Of a stretch of DNA of 64,000 bases, positions 47,374-56,711 are shown piece after piece. How positions within the stretch are numbered: position 1 is the first letter of the stretch; every line of letters begins with the position of its first letter. The stretch comes from Flavobacteriaceae bacterium EG-1 (GTDB lineage: Bacteria; Bacteroidota; Bacteroidia; Flavobacteriales; Flavobacteriaceae): assembly GCF_009649685.1 (NCBI RefSeq), contig NZ_WJPK01000002.1, positions 102,202 to 166,201 on the forward strand, given 5' to 3'. The notes under the pieces were generated by a model that had not been told where the DNA came from, ran no database searches, and saw only the letters and a program-made list of their open reading frames with translations. A program made the position numbers and the translations under genes.

Positions 47374-48432
47374 ATGAAGAAAAAACAGATCATTAGAATA
47401 TTGACATTGGCGTTAATGTGGTTCATTGCCATCTTGGCGTTTGATATTGTACAAAATATAAAGGTGTTTGAAAGGGGAGATTGGCTTCCGTATTTTCAAT
47501 ACACCCTTACCATAGTATTGCCTATTATCATCGTATATTGTATTACTATAAGTATTAGTGAGGTCTTTTTTACACGAATGATGCTACGCGATTATCCGTT
47601 TGCAATAGTGGTAATCGTAAAAGCCGTTTTACAATTTGCTGTTATATATGTCATCCATTTTGTCGGAACTTATATAATAACAGAATTGATACCGCTAAGC
47701 CCTAACAGTGCCGTTAATGCCCATTATGCCTATTTAGGAGCATCTCTCAATATCTTTTATATTGTTTATTTTTTCATAGTTAGTATTCATTTTAGTCTTT
47801 ATGCACAAGTTTCTAGAAAGTTCGGTTCAACAAACTTGTTCGATATTATAAAGGGAACCTACTTTAGACCAAAGGAAGACAAACGAATTTTCATGTTTCT
47901 AGACCTCAACCAGTCGACCACAATTGCTGAAGAAATAGGACATTTAAAATACAGTAGGCTTATTCAAAAATGCTTCACAAAGCTAACCCATCATATTGAT
48001 AATTATGATGCTGAAGTATATCAATATGTTGGTGATGAAGCGGTATTGACTTGGCGTAATTCTGATACCAAAGCCGCACGAAAATGCATAGAATTATATG
48101 CAGATTTTAGGAACAATTTATTAAAGGCCACACCAGAATTCCATAAAGAATTTGGAATAGCCCCTAAATTTAAAGTCGGGGTTAGTTTTGGCACAGTAGC
48201 CATAGCGGAAGTTGGCGACTATAAACGGGATATTGCTTTTCATGGCACCGTTTTAAATACAGGTGCAAGATTATGCCAATTATGTAAAGAAATTAAAGAA
48301 GATATTCTCTTCTCCTCTGATTTTTATATGCTACTTAAAAACAATTCGAATAATCTTGATTACGTTGGAGATTTCATGCTTACTGGTAGACGAAGTCTTG
48401 AAAAAATTTATAGATATACTTTACAATACTAA
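47374..48432 (+). CDS. membrane-bound class III adenylate/guanylate cyclase
   Basis: 352-aa protein with four hydrophobic helices in residues 8-145, then a cytoplasmic class III nucleotide cyclase domain (about 168-350). The two metal-binding aspartates are present: D177 in MFLDLNQST and D221 in YVGDEAVLTW. Later conserved positions include GVSFGTVAIAEVG and FHGTVLNTGARLCQLC. It would make cyclic AMP (or GMP) in response to a membrane signal. It lies 77 bases behind the channel gene, in the same direction, so it may be read with the RND operon. Base preference (ATP or GTP) is not clear. Confidence 0.88.
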   Translation: MKKKQIIRILTLALMWFIAILAFDIVQNIKVFERGDWLPYFQYTLTIVLPIIIVYCITISISEVFFTRMMLRDYPFAIVVIVKAVLQFAVIYVIHFVGTYIITELIPLSPNSAVNAHYAYLGASLNIFYIVYFFIVSIHFSLYAQVSRKFGSTNLFDIIKGTYFRPKEDKRIFMFLDLNQSTTIAEEIGHLKYSRLIQKCFTKLTHHIDNYDAEVYQYVGDEAVLTWRNSDTKAARKCIELYADFRNNLLKATPEFHKEFGIAPKFKVGVSFGTVAIAEVGDYKRDIAFHGTVLNTGARLCQLCKEIKEDILFSSDFYMLLKNNSNNLDYVGDFMLTGRRSLEKIYRYTLQY

Positions 48433-48639
48433 TTTTTTTGAGTTAAAGAACTTGCGAAAATTTATCGCACAAAACTTCAAACCATAGCTCTAGTTATTAG
48501 CTGTTTTTTTACTGTATGACGAATGTCATTTCATCTAAATATAGTACAAAATATATTTGAAAATTGTAAAGAACAAAAAATGTGTGTTTCATACTTTTTA
48601 TTATTGTTTTTTATAGTCCAGAAATAAAATCTCTTTATC

Positions 48640-49449
48640 ATGAAAAACATCCTATTACCTACCGACTTTTCTGAAAATGCATCAAATGCAATAGAATATG
48701 CAGTACGACTTTTTAAAAATGAAACTTGCACCTTTTACATACTTCACGCATATATATTTGCACCATCATCAGCTTATACTAAAATCTCTGCCGAAGAAGA
48801 TTTAAATAAGATTGTTACAACGTTACGGGAGAAAAATGACAAAAATGAACACTGTTTTGAAACTATTATGGTGACAGAAACGCTACTCAGTACTTTCAGT
48901 AAAACAATAATCGATTATGAAATAGATTGTGTAGTAATGGGAACGAAAGGCACATCTGCAGTTCGAGAAATATTCTTGGGTAGTAATACTATGGATATTA
49001 TTAGATATGTGCACAGTTGTCCTATTATCGCTATACCACCCAAATTTGCAAATAAAAAACTTAGGGAAATTCTTCTTGCAACGGATTTTAAACACACATT
49101 CAACAATTTTGAACTCATTCCTCTAAAAAGAATCACACAATTAAGCAATGCCACATTAAACATAGTACATATAAAAACTAAAGAGACATTAACCAACAAT
49201 CAGAATTCGAATAAAGTACTATTACGAAAAGCATTAAAAAACATAAGACATCAGTTTTTTGAAGTTGAACCACAAGGTTCTATCACCACAACATTAAATA
49301 AACTTGAAAAGGAAAACAGCAATATTGGAATGGTTGCCTTATTAAAAACGACGCATGGTTTTTTTGAAAACCTTACAAGAGAAGCGGTATTAAAAAAAAT
49401 GATTTATAAAACGGAGGTACCATTATTGGTGCTACCATTAATCGAATAA
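48640..49449 (+). CDS. tandem universal stress protein
   Basis: 269-aa protein with two UspA-like halves. The N-terminal half has the start MKNILLPTDFSENASNAIEYA and an intact ATP-binding motif G-T-K-G-x9-G-S-N (GTKGTSAVREIFLGSNT, near 107-123). The second half (about 145-269) begins LREILLATDFKHTF and lacks a clear G-x2-G-x9-G motif, so only the first half should bind nucleotide. Cytoplasmic; stress or energy sensing. Separated by 207 bases from the cyclase. Confidence 0.88.
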   Translation: MKNILLPTDFSENASNAIEYAVRLFKNETCTFYILHAYIFAPSSAYTKISAEEDLNKIVTTLREKNDKNEHCFETIMVTETLLSTFSKTIIDYEIDCVVMGTKGTSAVREIFLGSNTMDIIRYVHSCPIIAIPPKFANKKLREILLATDFKHTFNNFELIPLKRITQLSNATLNIVHIKTKETLTNNQNSNKVLLRKALKNIRHQFFEVEPQGSITTTLNKLEKENSNIGMVALLKTTHGFFENLTREAVLKKMIYKTEVPLLVLPLIE

Positions 49450-49624
49450 TTTACTTTCGGATAAACTTAATTAACACAAAACCCGCTGTTAACTATATTT
49501 TACTGAATGGATGTAGCATTTAAAATAATATGACGAAAACAATATTTCAAAAGGGTGATTTAGGATATTTTATTCAGTTTTGTTAATGTATTTTATTACA
49601 TAGTGATGAATATTAAACGCTTAA

Positions 49625-49738
49625 CTACTTTGGATGCAAATATTGCCATTCAAATTTCGTAAAATCTCCATAGTGGAAATATTCAAACAAACGAGCACTT
49701 AAACTTGTATGCGGATTTTGTTTTGTAAATCCATTTAA
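49625..49738 (-). pseudogene. 37-codon open remnant after the DUF1593 gene
   Basis: In the minus strand, out of frame with the DUF1593 gene and directly behind its stop, an open stretch without any start codon encodes an aromatic-rich sequence (LNGFTKQNPHTSLSARLFEY, then FHYGDFTKFEWQYLHPK and stop). Its composition is protein-like. It could be the C-terminal leftover of a deleted gene. I cannot name the family, and chance is possible. Confidence 0.25.
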
Positions 49739-49739
49739 G

Positions 49740-51203
49740 TTATTTAGGTAAAACAGTTACTATTACCCGTTTATATCTAGATAATGAAGGTGAACCCTTA
49801 TCGGATACCTTTAAGATAAAATGAAGTGTCTCCTTTTTATCTACTTTAGGAGCTCCAAATTTTAATAGATGAATATTTTGTGCATCTAAAATTATTTCTT
49901 TTTCATAAGAACTTTCTTCAGCATAATAATACCACCAATAACTTAAATTATCACCATCTGGATCTGTTGAGTTTAATGCATCCAAGCTAATTAAGTCACC
50001 AGATTTTACCGTCAACTTATCTGAATGCGACAATACTGGCACAGGAGGGTGATTCGCTTCTTCATAAGACATAATACACCAGTCCATTCGTGCGGCAAAA
50101 TCATTTTGAAAATCTTCTCGCCAGCGCCACAATGTAACTTTATTATCGTTAAAAGATATGGAGTCTTGAACTTTGGCTCTTCCATAATCTTTTGAAATGC
50201 TTGGCACATACAAATCATTAGTATTTGTCCATATAGCCCTGGTCTCTGGTGCAATTTCAACTATTGACTTCCCTTCTTTGGCTTTTGAAAAATCTGGTTT
50301 ATACAAACTATATCTTCCACCCCAAGAACCCCAGTCTGGTCGCTCAGATTCATTTAAACCATTTGGAATTAATGCTAAAAAAGCTGGAGTATCTCCTTCA
50401 AAACCGTAGGCAACATCTGGGTATATTGCACCTAATGGACCATGGGATTGTTGAATATTTTCTGCCATCCAAGAATTACTTATGTGGCTATTATTAGCAC
50501 CTTTTATATAAGTATTTATTCCTGTCCATGTTGCTTCTGCGTAAAAATCACCAGGACTAACAATATAAAACAAATCTGGAAAACTATTTCGAATCCAAAT
50601 ACCAGAATCATCCTGATCAGAAATAGCATAAACGCGTAATTTTGAAATTAGTCTTTTTGCTTCTTTTTTACTTTTCGTATTTTTAATTTTATTCAACGAC
50701 TGCGCTAAGGTATTAGCTCCACCCCAAACAGAAATCCATAATGGACGTTCATCTTTTTCTTCTAAAATTTTAATAATCCAATCGGAGCCCTCAGAATCCA
50801 TTCCATTACCCACACCTTTCATTCCATAAAGAGGGAGTCCTTTTTTTATTAAAGATTTAAGTTCTTCGGAAGTCGGATAATCTGACTCATGTAACATTAA
50901 GTTTTCTTGAACTTTATCATAGGCATTAATAACTCTTTCAATCGATTCTGGAGCAATATTACTTCGTTGCCAACAAGATGTTGTGGCTACTATACCTTTT
51001 ATATCAATCTGATTAGAATATAAAAGTAGGCGTATTAAAGATTGCGTATCATCGGGATCGGCCTCAATATCAGTAAGAATTATTACTCTTTCTTTTTCAA
51101 TTTCTTGCGCTGAACTCGCGAAACAAAAGAGCACTAACAAACTATAAACAAGTATTGTTTTAAAAAATCGTGACTCTAAATTGTACGTTTTTAATTTGAC
51201 CAT
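49740..51203 (-). CDS. DUF1593 nucleoside-hydrolase-like secreted glycan protein
   Basis: 487-aa protein with a signal peptide (about 1-32, ending SSAQ). An N-terminal nucleoside-hydrolase-like domain starts with ILTDIEADPDDTQSLIRLLLY (the Asp-rich calcium/ribose site of that fold). A C-terminal beta-sandwich domain follows (about 390-487; PVPVLSHSDKLTVKSGDLISLDA, STDPDGDNLSYWWYYY). This is the DUF1593 family, sometimes annotated as cellulose-binding, found in carbohydrate loci. Real substrate unknown. It lies in a region of gene decay next to the fructan locus. Confidence 0.85.
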   Translation of the reverse strand: MVKLKTYNLESRFFKTILVYSLLVLFCFASSAQEIEKERVIILTDIEADPDDTQSLIRLLLYSNQIDIKGIVATTSCWQRSNIAPESIERVINAYDKVQENLMLHESDYPTSEELKSLIKKGLPLYGMKGVGNGMDSEGSDWIIKILEEKDERPLWISVWGGANTLAQSLNKIKNTKSKKEAKRLISKLRVYAISDQDDSGIWIRNSFPDLFYIVSPGDFYAEATWTGINTYIKGANNSHISNSWMAENIQQSHGPLGAIYPDVAYGFEGDTPAFLALIPNGLNESERPDWGSWGGRYSLYKPDFSKAKEGKSIVEIAPETRAIWTNTNDLYVPSISKDYGRAKVQDSISFNDNKVTLWRWREDFQNDFAARMDWCIMSYEEANHPPVPVLSHSDKLTVKSGDLISLDALNSTDPDGDNLSYWWYYYAEESSYEKEIILDAQNIHLLKFGAPKVDKKETLHFILKVSDKGSPSLSRYKRVIVTVLPK

Positions 51204-51394
51204 TAAATTGTGTGATTAAAAAAAGATGATTTTAAATTTACATTGTTTTTTTGAATTGTCCGTTACTCAATCTTTATTCACATAATTCTAAGGTTACGTA
51301 CTAATTTTATTCCAAATGAAGACTGCCCTGTAAATCGGGCTTAGAATAGGGTATTTTAAACTTCTAACAAATAGACACTAGATTGAGATACTAT

Positions 51395-52318
51395 TTATTT
51401 CCATTTAAATGCAAAATATGAACATGTTTCATCAGTCGCATTTCTAACTCCATGAAACAACTGAGAATCCATGAAATAAAAATCACCGGCTGAAGCTTTA
51501 TATTCTTTACCATCAATAGTCATTTCTGTTTTACCCGAAAGCACCATTATTATTTCAGTTTCTTCATGCGCATGAGGCTTATGACTCGGCCCTTTTTCAT
51601 CTAATTGTGTAATGTGCATTTCAAATCTTTCACACATTGCTGTTGGCCGATCAAAGTAGGCAATTCCCCCACCCCTTTTACTTCGTTTAAAGGTTAGAGA
51701 ATCCTTATTAATTGTAAGCGAACCGCCAGCTACTACACCTCTCTCAATATTCATTTTCTTTTTAGATTTATACTTCATTACTGTATACGTTAGATTTGTA
51801 TCTCCGACGTTAGCTAGGAAATGCATTTGTTGCGGCATTAATAATATTACACCACCAGCTTCTAATATGGTGCTTATACCTTCGATTGTAACTTCCATCT
51901 TTCCTTCTTTCACAATAATGCATTCTTCATATTCTGCATTAGCGTGCGCTGTACTGGGTTCTGCTCCAGGAAATTTAGTTGTAGCATGCATCTCTAAATA
52001 TTCAAAATGTGGTGAAGTACCCTCCATGATACTCCTAGATTCACGGAGTTTTCCAAACTTTACTGGATAATCATCCCACTTATAAACACCTGACTTTACA
52101 GGCTCTAAATCTTTCATAGTTCTACTTTTTTCACTCACTACACCGTGCTTATTTATTGTTTTTTCTGATTGAAGATTCGAATTATTTAAAGCTAATGGCA
52201 TTGTTTTTTCAATGCTATTCAAACTTTCGTCAAGATGATTTTTGGATAAATATTGAGCAAAGACCAAACTTGAAGACAAAGAAAAAAGTACTATCGATAC
52301 TAAATTGATATTTTTCAT
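51395..52318 (-). CDS. secreted two-cupin protein
   Basis: 307-aa protein with a signal peptide (about 1-21, ending VFAQ) and two cupin domains (about 110-190 and 225-305). The second has a full metal-binding pattern (HKPHAHEETE then a late His in LFHGV). The first keeps an H-x-N-x-E-Y-E-E version. Bicupins include dioxygenases, isomerases and ureidoglycine aminohydrolase-like enzymes; the sequence does not say which. Being secreted and next to a DUF1593 gene suggests extracytoplasmic sugar or phenolic chemistry. It reads in the same direction as DUF1593, 191 bases before it. Confidence 0.78.
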   Translation of the reverse strand: MKNINLVSIVLFSLSSSLVFAQYLSKNHLDESLNSIEKTMPLALNNSNLQSEKTINKHGVVSEKSRTMKDLEPVKSGVYKWDDYPVKFGKLRESRSIMEGTSPHFEYLEMHATTKFPGAEPSTAHANAEYEECIIVKEGKMEVTIEGISTILEAGGVILLMPQQMHFLANVGDTNLTYTVMKYKSKKKMNIERGVVAGGSLTINKDSLTFKRSKRGGGIAYFDRPTAMCERFEMHITQLDEKGPSHKPHAHEETEIIMVLSGKTEMTIDGKEYKASAGDFYFMDSQLFHGVRNATDETCSYFAFKWK

Positions 52319-52538
52319 ATACTGTAGTGATTAGTGTTTAATTGCTATTGTAATGCTTAACTTTATTTAGTTTTAATTTTCAAAAAATACTAGACATAAA
52401 ATCTAAATAAAAAATAGTTCTCATCTCATTATCAGAAAATTAAAACATTTTAAGATAAGCACTTTTCACTTTCTCACAAAACTTTATTTTTTACAACAAT
52501 GGGATTTTTATCCAAAATAAAGGCTACATCAATTTTTC

Positions 52539-53630
52539 TCAACAATCACTTAAACTCACTTTAATTGCCAAGCCACCAGTAGATGTTTCTTTATACATAT
52601 TCCTCATATCCTTTGCTGTTTCCCACATGGTTTCTATTACCTCATCTAAAGATATCTTAGCCTCTGAAGCATCACTTTCGAGTGCTATCTCTGCAGCGTT
52701 AATTGCTTTAATTGCTCTCATAGCATCACGTTAAATACAAGGTATTTGAACAAGACCCCAAGAGGGTCGCACGTAAGACCAAGGTGATGTTTCATTGCAA
52801 TTTCAGCAGCCATAAGAACTTGTGCTGGCGATTCACCAAGCAATTCTGTTTTCTAACCCCTCATATTCTGAAGTACTCATAAGACGTTGATGTATTTCAA
52901 ATGCACGTCGTTTTACATTTAAACCACCAGGCAGTGTACCTTCAGTATGACAACCAATATACATCGATTCAAGCATTGTATTCCATATTTGCATTAAAGA
53001 AGTATCGATTTGTGAGCTTGAGCGCAACGAAAGTTCATTTTCAAGAACTATCTCTGAAATCGATTTATTTTTAGAATTACAATACCCAAGTAAATCAGCA
53101 GCTTTTTCTATAGGAAAAGAAAATTTCTGAAAAATCTTCTTATTTTTCTTAGAATTTTTTCACTGTTTTTTCACCACAAATCATCCGCCGATAGAATAAA
53201 AAGTTCAACTCACTTTTTTATCATCTTCAAGTTTTGCATGGAATGTAATTCCGTTCGGATGAAACTCTAATGTTATTCTAATAAACAAAATATTATCATT
53301 AAAGGAGAATCCGATTTTCATTTCTTGATTGAGTAATAAAAGTCCTGAATTTTTCAAACCTCTAATTTCGCTGTCAATTATTCAAATATCCATCGTAACC
53401 GGATCATATCCTAAAAGACCTAACACAACTGCTATATCAGTAGTATGCCCTTTTCCAGTCAAACTTAAACAACCGAAAAGATTAACATGTATTTCACTAT
53501 CGGTGTCGAAATGGTGTTTTTCTTTAAGCTTATTTATCCACCGTTAAGCTGCACGCCACGGACCAAGAGTGTGCGAACTTGATGGACCTACACCTATTTT
53601 AAGCATATCAAATACACTGATGCCTTCCAT
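52539..53630 (-). pseudogene. sdaA: L-serine ammonia-lyase (sdaA), degraded
   Basis: Minus-strand remains of a single-chain iron-sulfur L-serine dehydratase. The N-terminus is well kept ([21 protein letters not shown], then LGPWRAA). It is interrupted by in-frame stops at 53544-53546, 53382-53384, 53205-53207 and 53181-53183. Later parts lie in other frames: CHTEGTLPGGLNVKRRAFEIHQR near 52945-52880, then [25 protein letters not shown]-stop-RDAM and the C-terminal [14 protein letters not shown] to ETSTGGLAIKVSL. At least five nonsense codons and two frameshifts exclude function. Length and order otherwise match a complete gene, so decay is by point mutation rather than deletion. Confidence 0.9.
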
Positions 53631-53690
53631 AAAAGATTTATTTTTTCCGAAGCTTCAAATATGCGCTAGTATGCAAGCAATTTGCTTTAA

Positions 53691-54079
53691 TTATTCTTTT
53701 AAAACCCTCCGTATTTTCAAACTATCTTGAACGCGTTTTACTTTTGATAAATTTTGAAAATCTGAATCGTTTACCCAACCCCATGCCAATGTGGTATAAA
53801 ATTGAACATAGCGCTCATAAAAATTTAGCCCGCCTGAATCAGCATACTTATAGTTTTCAAAGACATCTGCATTACCCAATATTCTAGGATCGCTTTGCAC
53901 TTATAATTCAGCTACCAAAAAGCATCAAAATCTGCCGACAATCCCATATAAGCCTTGGAATCGGCCAAATTATTCATGCGCTCATGGTCAGTCTTTATAT
54001 TATATAACTCTATAACTGGTCTTTTGAAAAAATTAAAGTACCAATATTTATAATCTTCTCTTGAGAAAAATGGTCTTCT
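53691..54079 (-). pseudogene. sulfatase C-terminal remnant
   Basis: Minus-strand fragment with the C-terminal pattern of arylsulfatase-family proteins: RRPFFSREDYKYWYFNFFKR, VIELYNIKTDHERMNNLAD (the ELYD-x-x-x-DP-x-E-x-x-NLA motif), then after a frameshift DPRILGNADVFENYKY. A stop codon and frameshift near 53900-53905 split it. The catalytic N-terminal two thirds are missing. The homology begins 19 bases after the stop of the kinase gene at 54098, so the upstream part was deleted and replaced. Sulfatases are typical of marine polysaccharide loci. Confidence 0.65.
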
Positions 54080-54097
54080 TTAAAGTTTTTGATCAAC

Positions 54098-54853
54098 TCA
54101 AACTTCATCTCCTAAACAAGATTCTGCATAAAGGGCAGCACCAACAATTCCAGCATCGTTTTCGAAATGTGCAACTCTTGTAGGTGTATCAATAGAAAGG
54201 TGCTTACTAAACTTATTAAATTTCTTACTTAAACCTCCACCAATTATAAAATAATCAGGAGACATTATTCTTTTTACATGCGTAAGAAAATAATCGAATC
54301 GACTTGCCCATTCTTTCATTTTCAAATTATTTTTTTTCCTTGTCAATCCAGAAGCAAAAAATTCAATGGGTAATCCATCCTTGTATAGAACACGACCCAT
54401 TTCAATATTGGGGATTAAACTACCATTGTAGAAAACCCCTGTGCCCAAACCAGTACCTATAGTAACCATAATCACTTTACCTTTTAGACCATTCCCAACA
54501 CCTAATCTCATTTCTGCTAATCCGGCCAAATCTGCATCATTACCTATATAAAAATTGGTATTCACACATTTCGTTTGAAAGAGTTTAGCTATTTCTATAT
54601 CAACCCAATTATTCGTCATATTTCCTGCAGTTTTACAGGTATCATTAACAACTACCATTGGAAAACTACACCCAACAACACCTTGCCAATTTAATTGACG
54701 AACTAATTCCGCAACAGTTTTTGCTACTGCCCCGGGATGTGCTGGTTGTGGAGTATCAAACCGTAGCCTCTCAGATATTAATCTGCCATTCTCAGTATTT
54801 ACAATGGCGCCTTTAATTCCGGAGCCACCTATATCTATTCCTAATATTTTCAT
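54098..54853 (-). CDS. polyphosphate-glucokinase-like ROK sugar kinase
   Basis: 251 aa from the ATG at 54853 (the frame also has an ATG 21 bases upstream, against the terminator; the MKILGIDIGGSGIKG start is the family norm). Features of polyphosphate/ATP glucokinase (PPGK): the phosphate-1 loop GIDIGGSGIKGA, PQPAHPGAV, the catalytic aspartate D106 in GNDAD, GTGLGTG, and SPDYFIIGGGLSKK. The substrate-site motif that is normally E-x-G-H reads E151-M-G-R154, and the SWEEW helix is KMKEW, so substrate or phosphoryl donor may differ. It follows the SusCD terminator. A kinase for sugar released by the GH32 protein is inferred. Confidence 0.8.
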   Translation of the reverse strand: MKILGIDIGGSGIKGAIVNTENGRLISERLRFDTPQPAHPGAVAKTVAELVRQLNWQGVVGCSFPMVVVNDTCKTAGNMTNNWVDIEIAKLFQTKCVNTNFYIGNDADLAGLAEMRLGVGNGLKGKVIMVTIGTGLGTGVFYNGSLIPNIEMGRVLYKDGLPIEFFASGLTRKKNNLKMKEWASRFDYFLTHVKRIMSPDYFIIGGGLSKKFNKFSKHLSIDTPTRVAHFENDAGIVGAALYAESCLGDEV

Positions 54854-54875
54854 TTTTACTTTCGTGAAATTCATT

Positions 54876-54906
54876 AAAAAAGCACGGGAAACAACACCCG
54901 TGCTTT
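54876..54906 (-). terminator. rho-independent terminator of the susCD transcript
   Basis: Minus-strand stem AAAGCACGGG / CCCGTGCTTT (10 bp, 8-nt loop) followed by TTT, 47 bases after the SusD stop and 23 bases before the kinase ATG. The kinase gene needs read-through or its own promoter. Confidence 0.88.
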
Positions 54907-54953
54907 CAAAAACTAACTCAACTAATTCAGAACACTGAATTTTCTTAATTTAT

Positions 54954-56699
54954 TTAATACCCTGGGTTTTGCGCGTATACGCCACCAGTAAAATCAATTT
55001 CTCTTTGTGGTATTGGATAATACTCATCTCTACCAGCTGTGAATTGTGCACTTGCTAAGAAATCTCTTTTAGTCTTTTCCGTAGCTAAATAAGCATTTAG
55101 CACTTCAGCTGCTTCACCCCATCTAACCAAATCAAAGAATCTTGGCCCTTCCATTCCAAACTCTAGTCTTCTTTCAAACTTTAATGCCTTAAGCGCAAAC
55201 TCTTTACTTGGAAAAGCATCATAAGTACTCACATTATATATATCGGTGGCTCCGGCAGCCAAAGGTCTAACGGTACTCGCAGCGGCACGAGTTCTAATCT
55301 GATTTATTATTGGCAATGCTTCATCCCATCTGTCTAACTGAATTAAGGCTTCGGCCTTAAATAAAAGCACATCGGCATAGCGTATAAAATCAACATTTTT
55401 AGATGTACCGACAAACGGGCCTTCCTTTACATAACAAGAACAATCTGGTGCTTGTTGTTCTTTCATATTACCAAAGTATCCATATACCCCAGGATCTCTA
55501 GCCCAACTAAAATTATACACCATATCACCCGTTTCGTTAACCGTATTTCTATATTTAAATGGTCTTCCAGGTAGTCCAACAGTATGGTCGAGCCTCGGAT
55601 CAATAGTAAGACCTGCAGCAGGAACAGAAGTTCCATCATCTTCTACTGTATTAAAAATATCCTCGTCATTAAAAGTATCTAATAATGGAAGCCCGCTTGC
55701 GTCTGTTCTAAAGGCATTAACCATGTTCTGACTTGCCAAATGAAAACCACAACATCCGTATAAACCAGTTCCGTGCGGAGAATTTAGACCAGTTACAAAA
55801 CTTACACGACTAACTATTGTACCATCGTTTATTGAGAATTGTGCTGCCCAAATTGATTCTGGGCCATTGTCAAAACCATCTAAATAATTATTTGCATAAT
55901 CTGGTTCTAAGCTGGCAGTTACTGCATCAGCAAAAGTGATAACTTCTTCTAACCGAGCAGTATTGATATTTGTAACTTGGTGCGTTTCATTTTGCTCATA
56001 AGCTTGATACAAACGTAGTTTGGCTAAATATGCCGCAGCTGCATTCTTATCAGCTCTTCCAACTTGATCTTGCGATTGAGGCAAATTATCAAATGCGAAT
56101 TGAAAATCTTGAGCTATGGTATTCCATAATTCATCATTTGAAAGATCATTAGAAACTGAGGCAATTTCATCTTGTGTTAGCTCTTCAGTTATATATGGAA
56201 TTTTCTTGAACAACTGCTTCAAAATAAAATGCGAATGAGCCCTTAAAAAACGAAGCTCTGCTTGTCGAATGGTTTTATTTGGGTAATCACCATCAGGAAT
56301 TTCGTTTATTACAGACAATGCAAAATTTGCTCTCGAAATTGCAGCATAATAGTTGGTCCAAGTCCTTGGTCCCATCCAATCTGTACCATTATCGGCTTCC
56401 GTTAGGTTGTATTGTTCGTATTTATCCACAATATCCACATCACCACGGCCACCTCCGCCTTTATATGCATCATCAGATCGAACACTACCGTACACCCACA
56501 TTTGTGTAAGTGGCCCAATCATATCATCATTCGCGATTCCTGCATAAGCCGCCACCACTAACGCTTCTGCATTATCTGCTGTAGCCACATTTTCGTTAGA
56601 CAGCACACCTTCTGGCTCATACTCTAAAAAGTCATCTTCACATGAGACAAAGAGTATTGAAACCAACATTACTATTAAATATATTTTTCTATTTTTCAT
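54954..56699 (-). CDS. SusD/RagB family glycan-binding lipoprotein
   Basis: 581-aa outer-membrane lipoprotein (C20 in FVSC). It has the SusD layout: N-terminal EDDFLEYEPEG, TPR-like helices (about 40-330), RADKNAAAAYLAKLRLY near 215-231, FIRYADVLLFKAEALIQ near 430-446, RRLEFGMEGPRFFDLVRWGEA near 505-525, and the C-terminal YYPIPQREIDF. It captures oligosaccharides at the cell surface and closes over its SusC partner. Encoded 12 bases after SusC. No SusE/SusF-like gene follows. Confidence 0.95.
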   Translation of the reverse strand: MKNRKIYLIVMLVSILFVSCEDDFLEYEPEGVLSNENVATADNAEALVVAAYAGIANDDMIGPLTQMWVYGSVRSDDAYKGGGGRGDVDIVDKYEQYNLTEADNGTDWMGPRTWTNYYAAISRANFALSVINEIPDGDYPNKTIRQAELRFLRAHSHFILKQLFKKIPYITEELTQDEIASVSNDLSNDELWNTIAQDFQFAFDNLPQSQDQVGRADKNAAAAYLAKLRLYQAYEQNETHQVTNINTARLEEVITFADAVTASLEPDYANNYLDGFDNGPESIWAAQFSINDGTIVSRVSFVTGLNSPHGTGLYGCCGFHLASQNMVNAFRTDASGLPLLDTFNDEDIFNTVEDDGTSVPAAGLTIDPRLDHTVGLPGRPFKYRNTVNETGDMVYNFSWARDPGVYGYFGNMKEQQAPDCSCYVKEGPFVGTSKNVDFIRYADVLLFKAEALIQLDRWDEALPIINQIRTRAAASTVRPLAAGATDIYNVSTYDAFPSKEFALKALKFERRLEFGMEGPRFFDLVRWGEAAEVLNAYLATEKTKRDFLASAQFTAGRDEYYPIPQREIDFTGGVYAQNPGY

Positions 56700-56711
56700 G
56701 ATTTCAATTTT

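Noticed and set aside
52539-53027. Two short minus-strand frames that could be read as separate small proteins
   Set aside because: Both are pieces of the broken sdaA gene; their sequences continue the serine dehydratase order in different frames.
53329-53547. 72-codon plus-strand frame
   Set aside because: Antisense of the sdaA pseudogene with no protein-like features.
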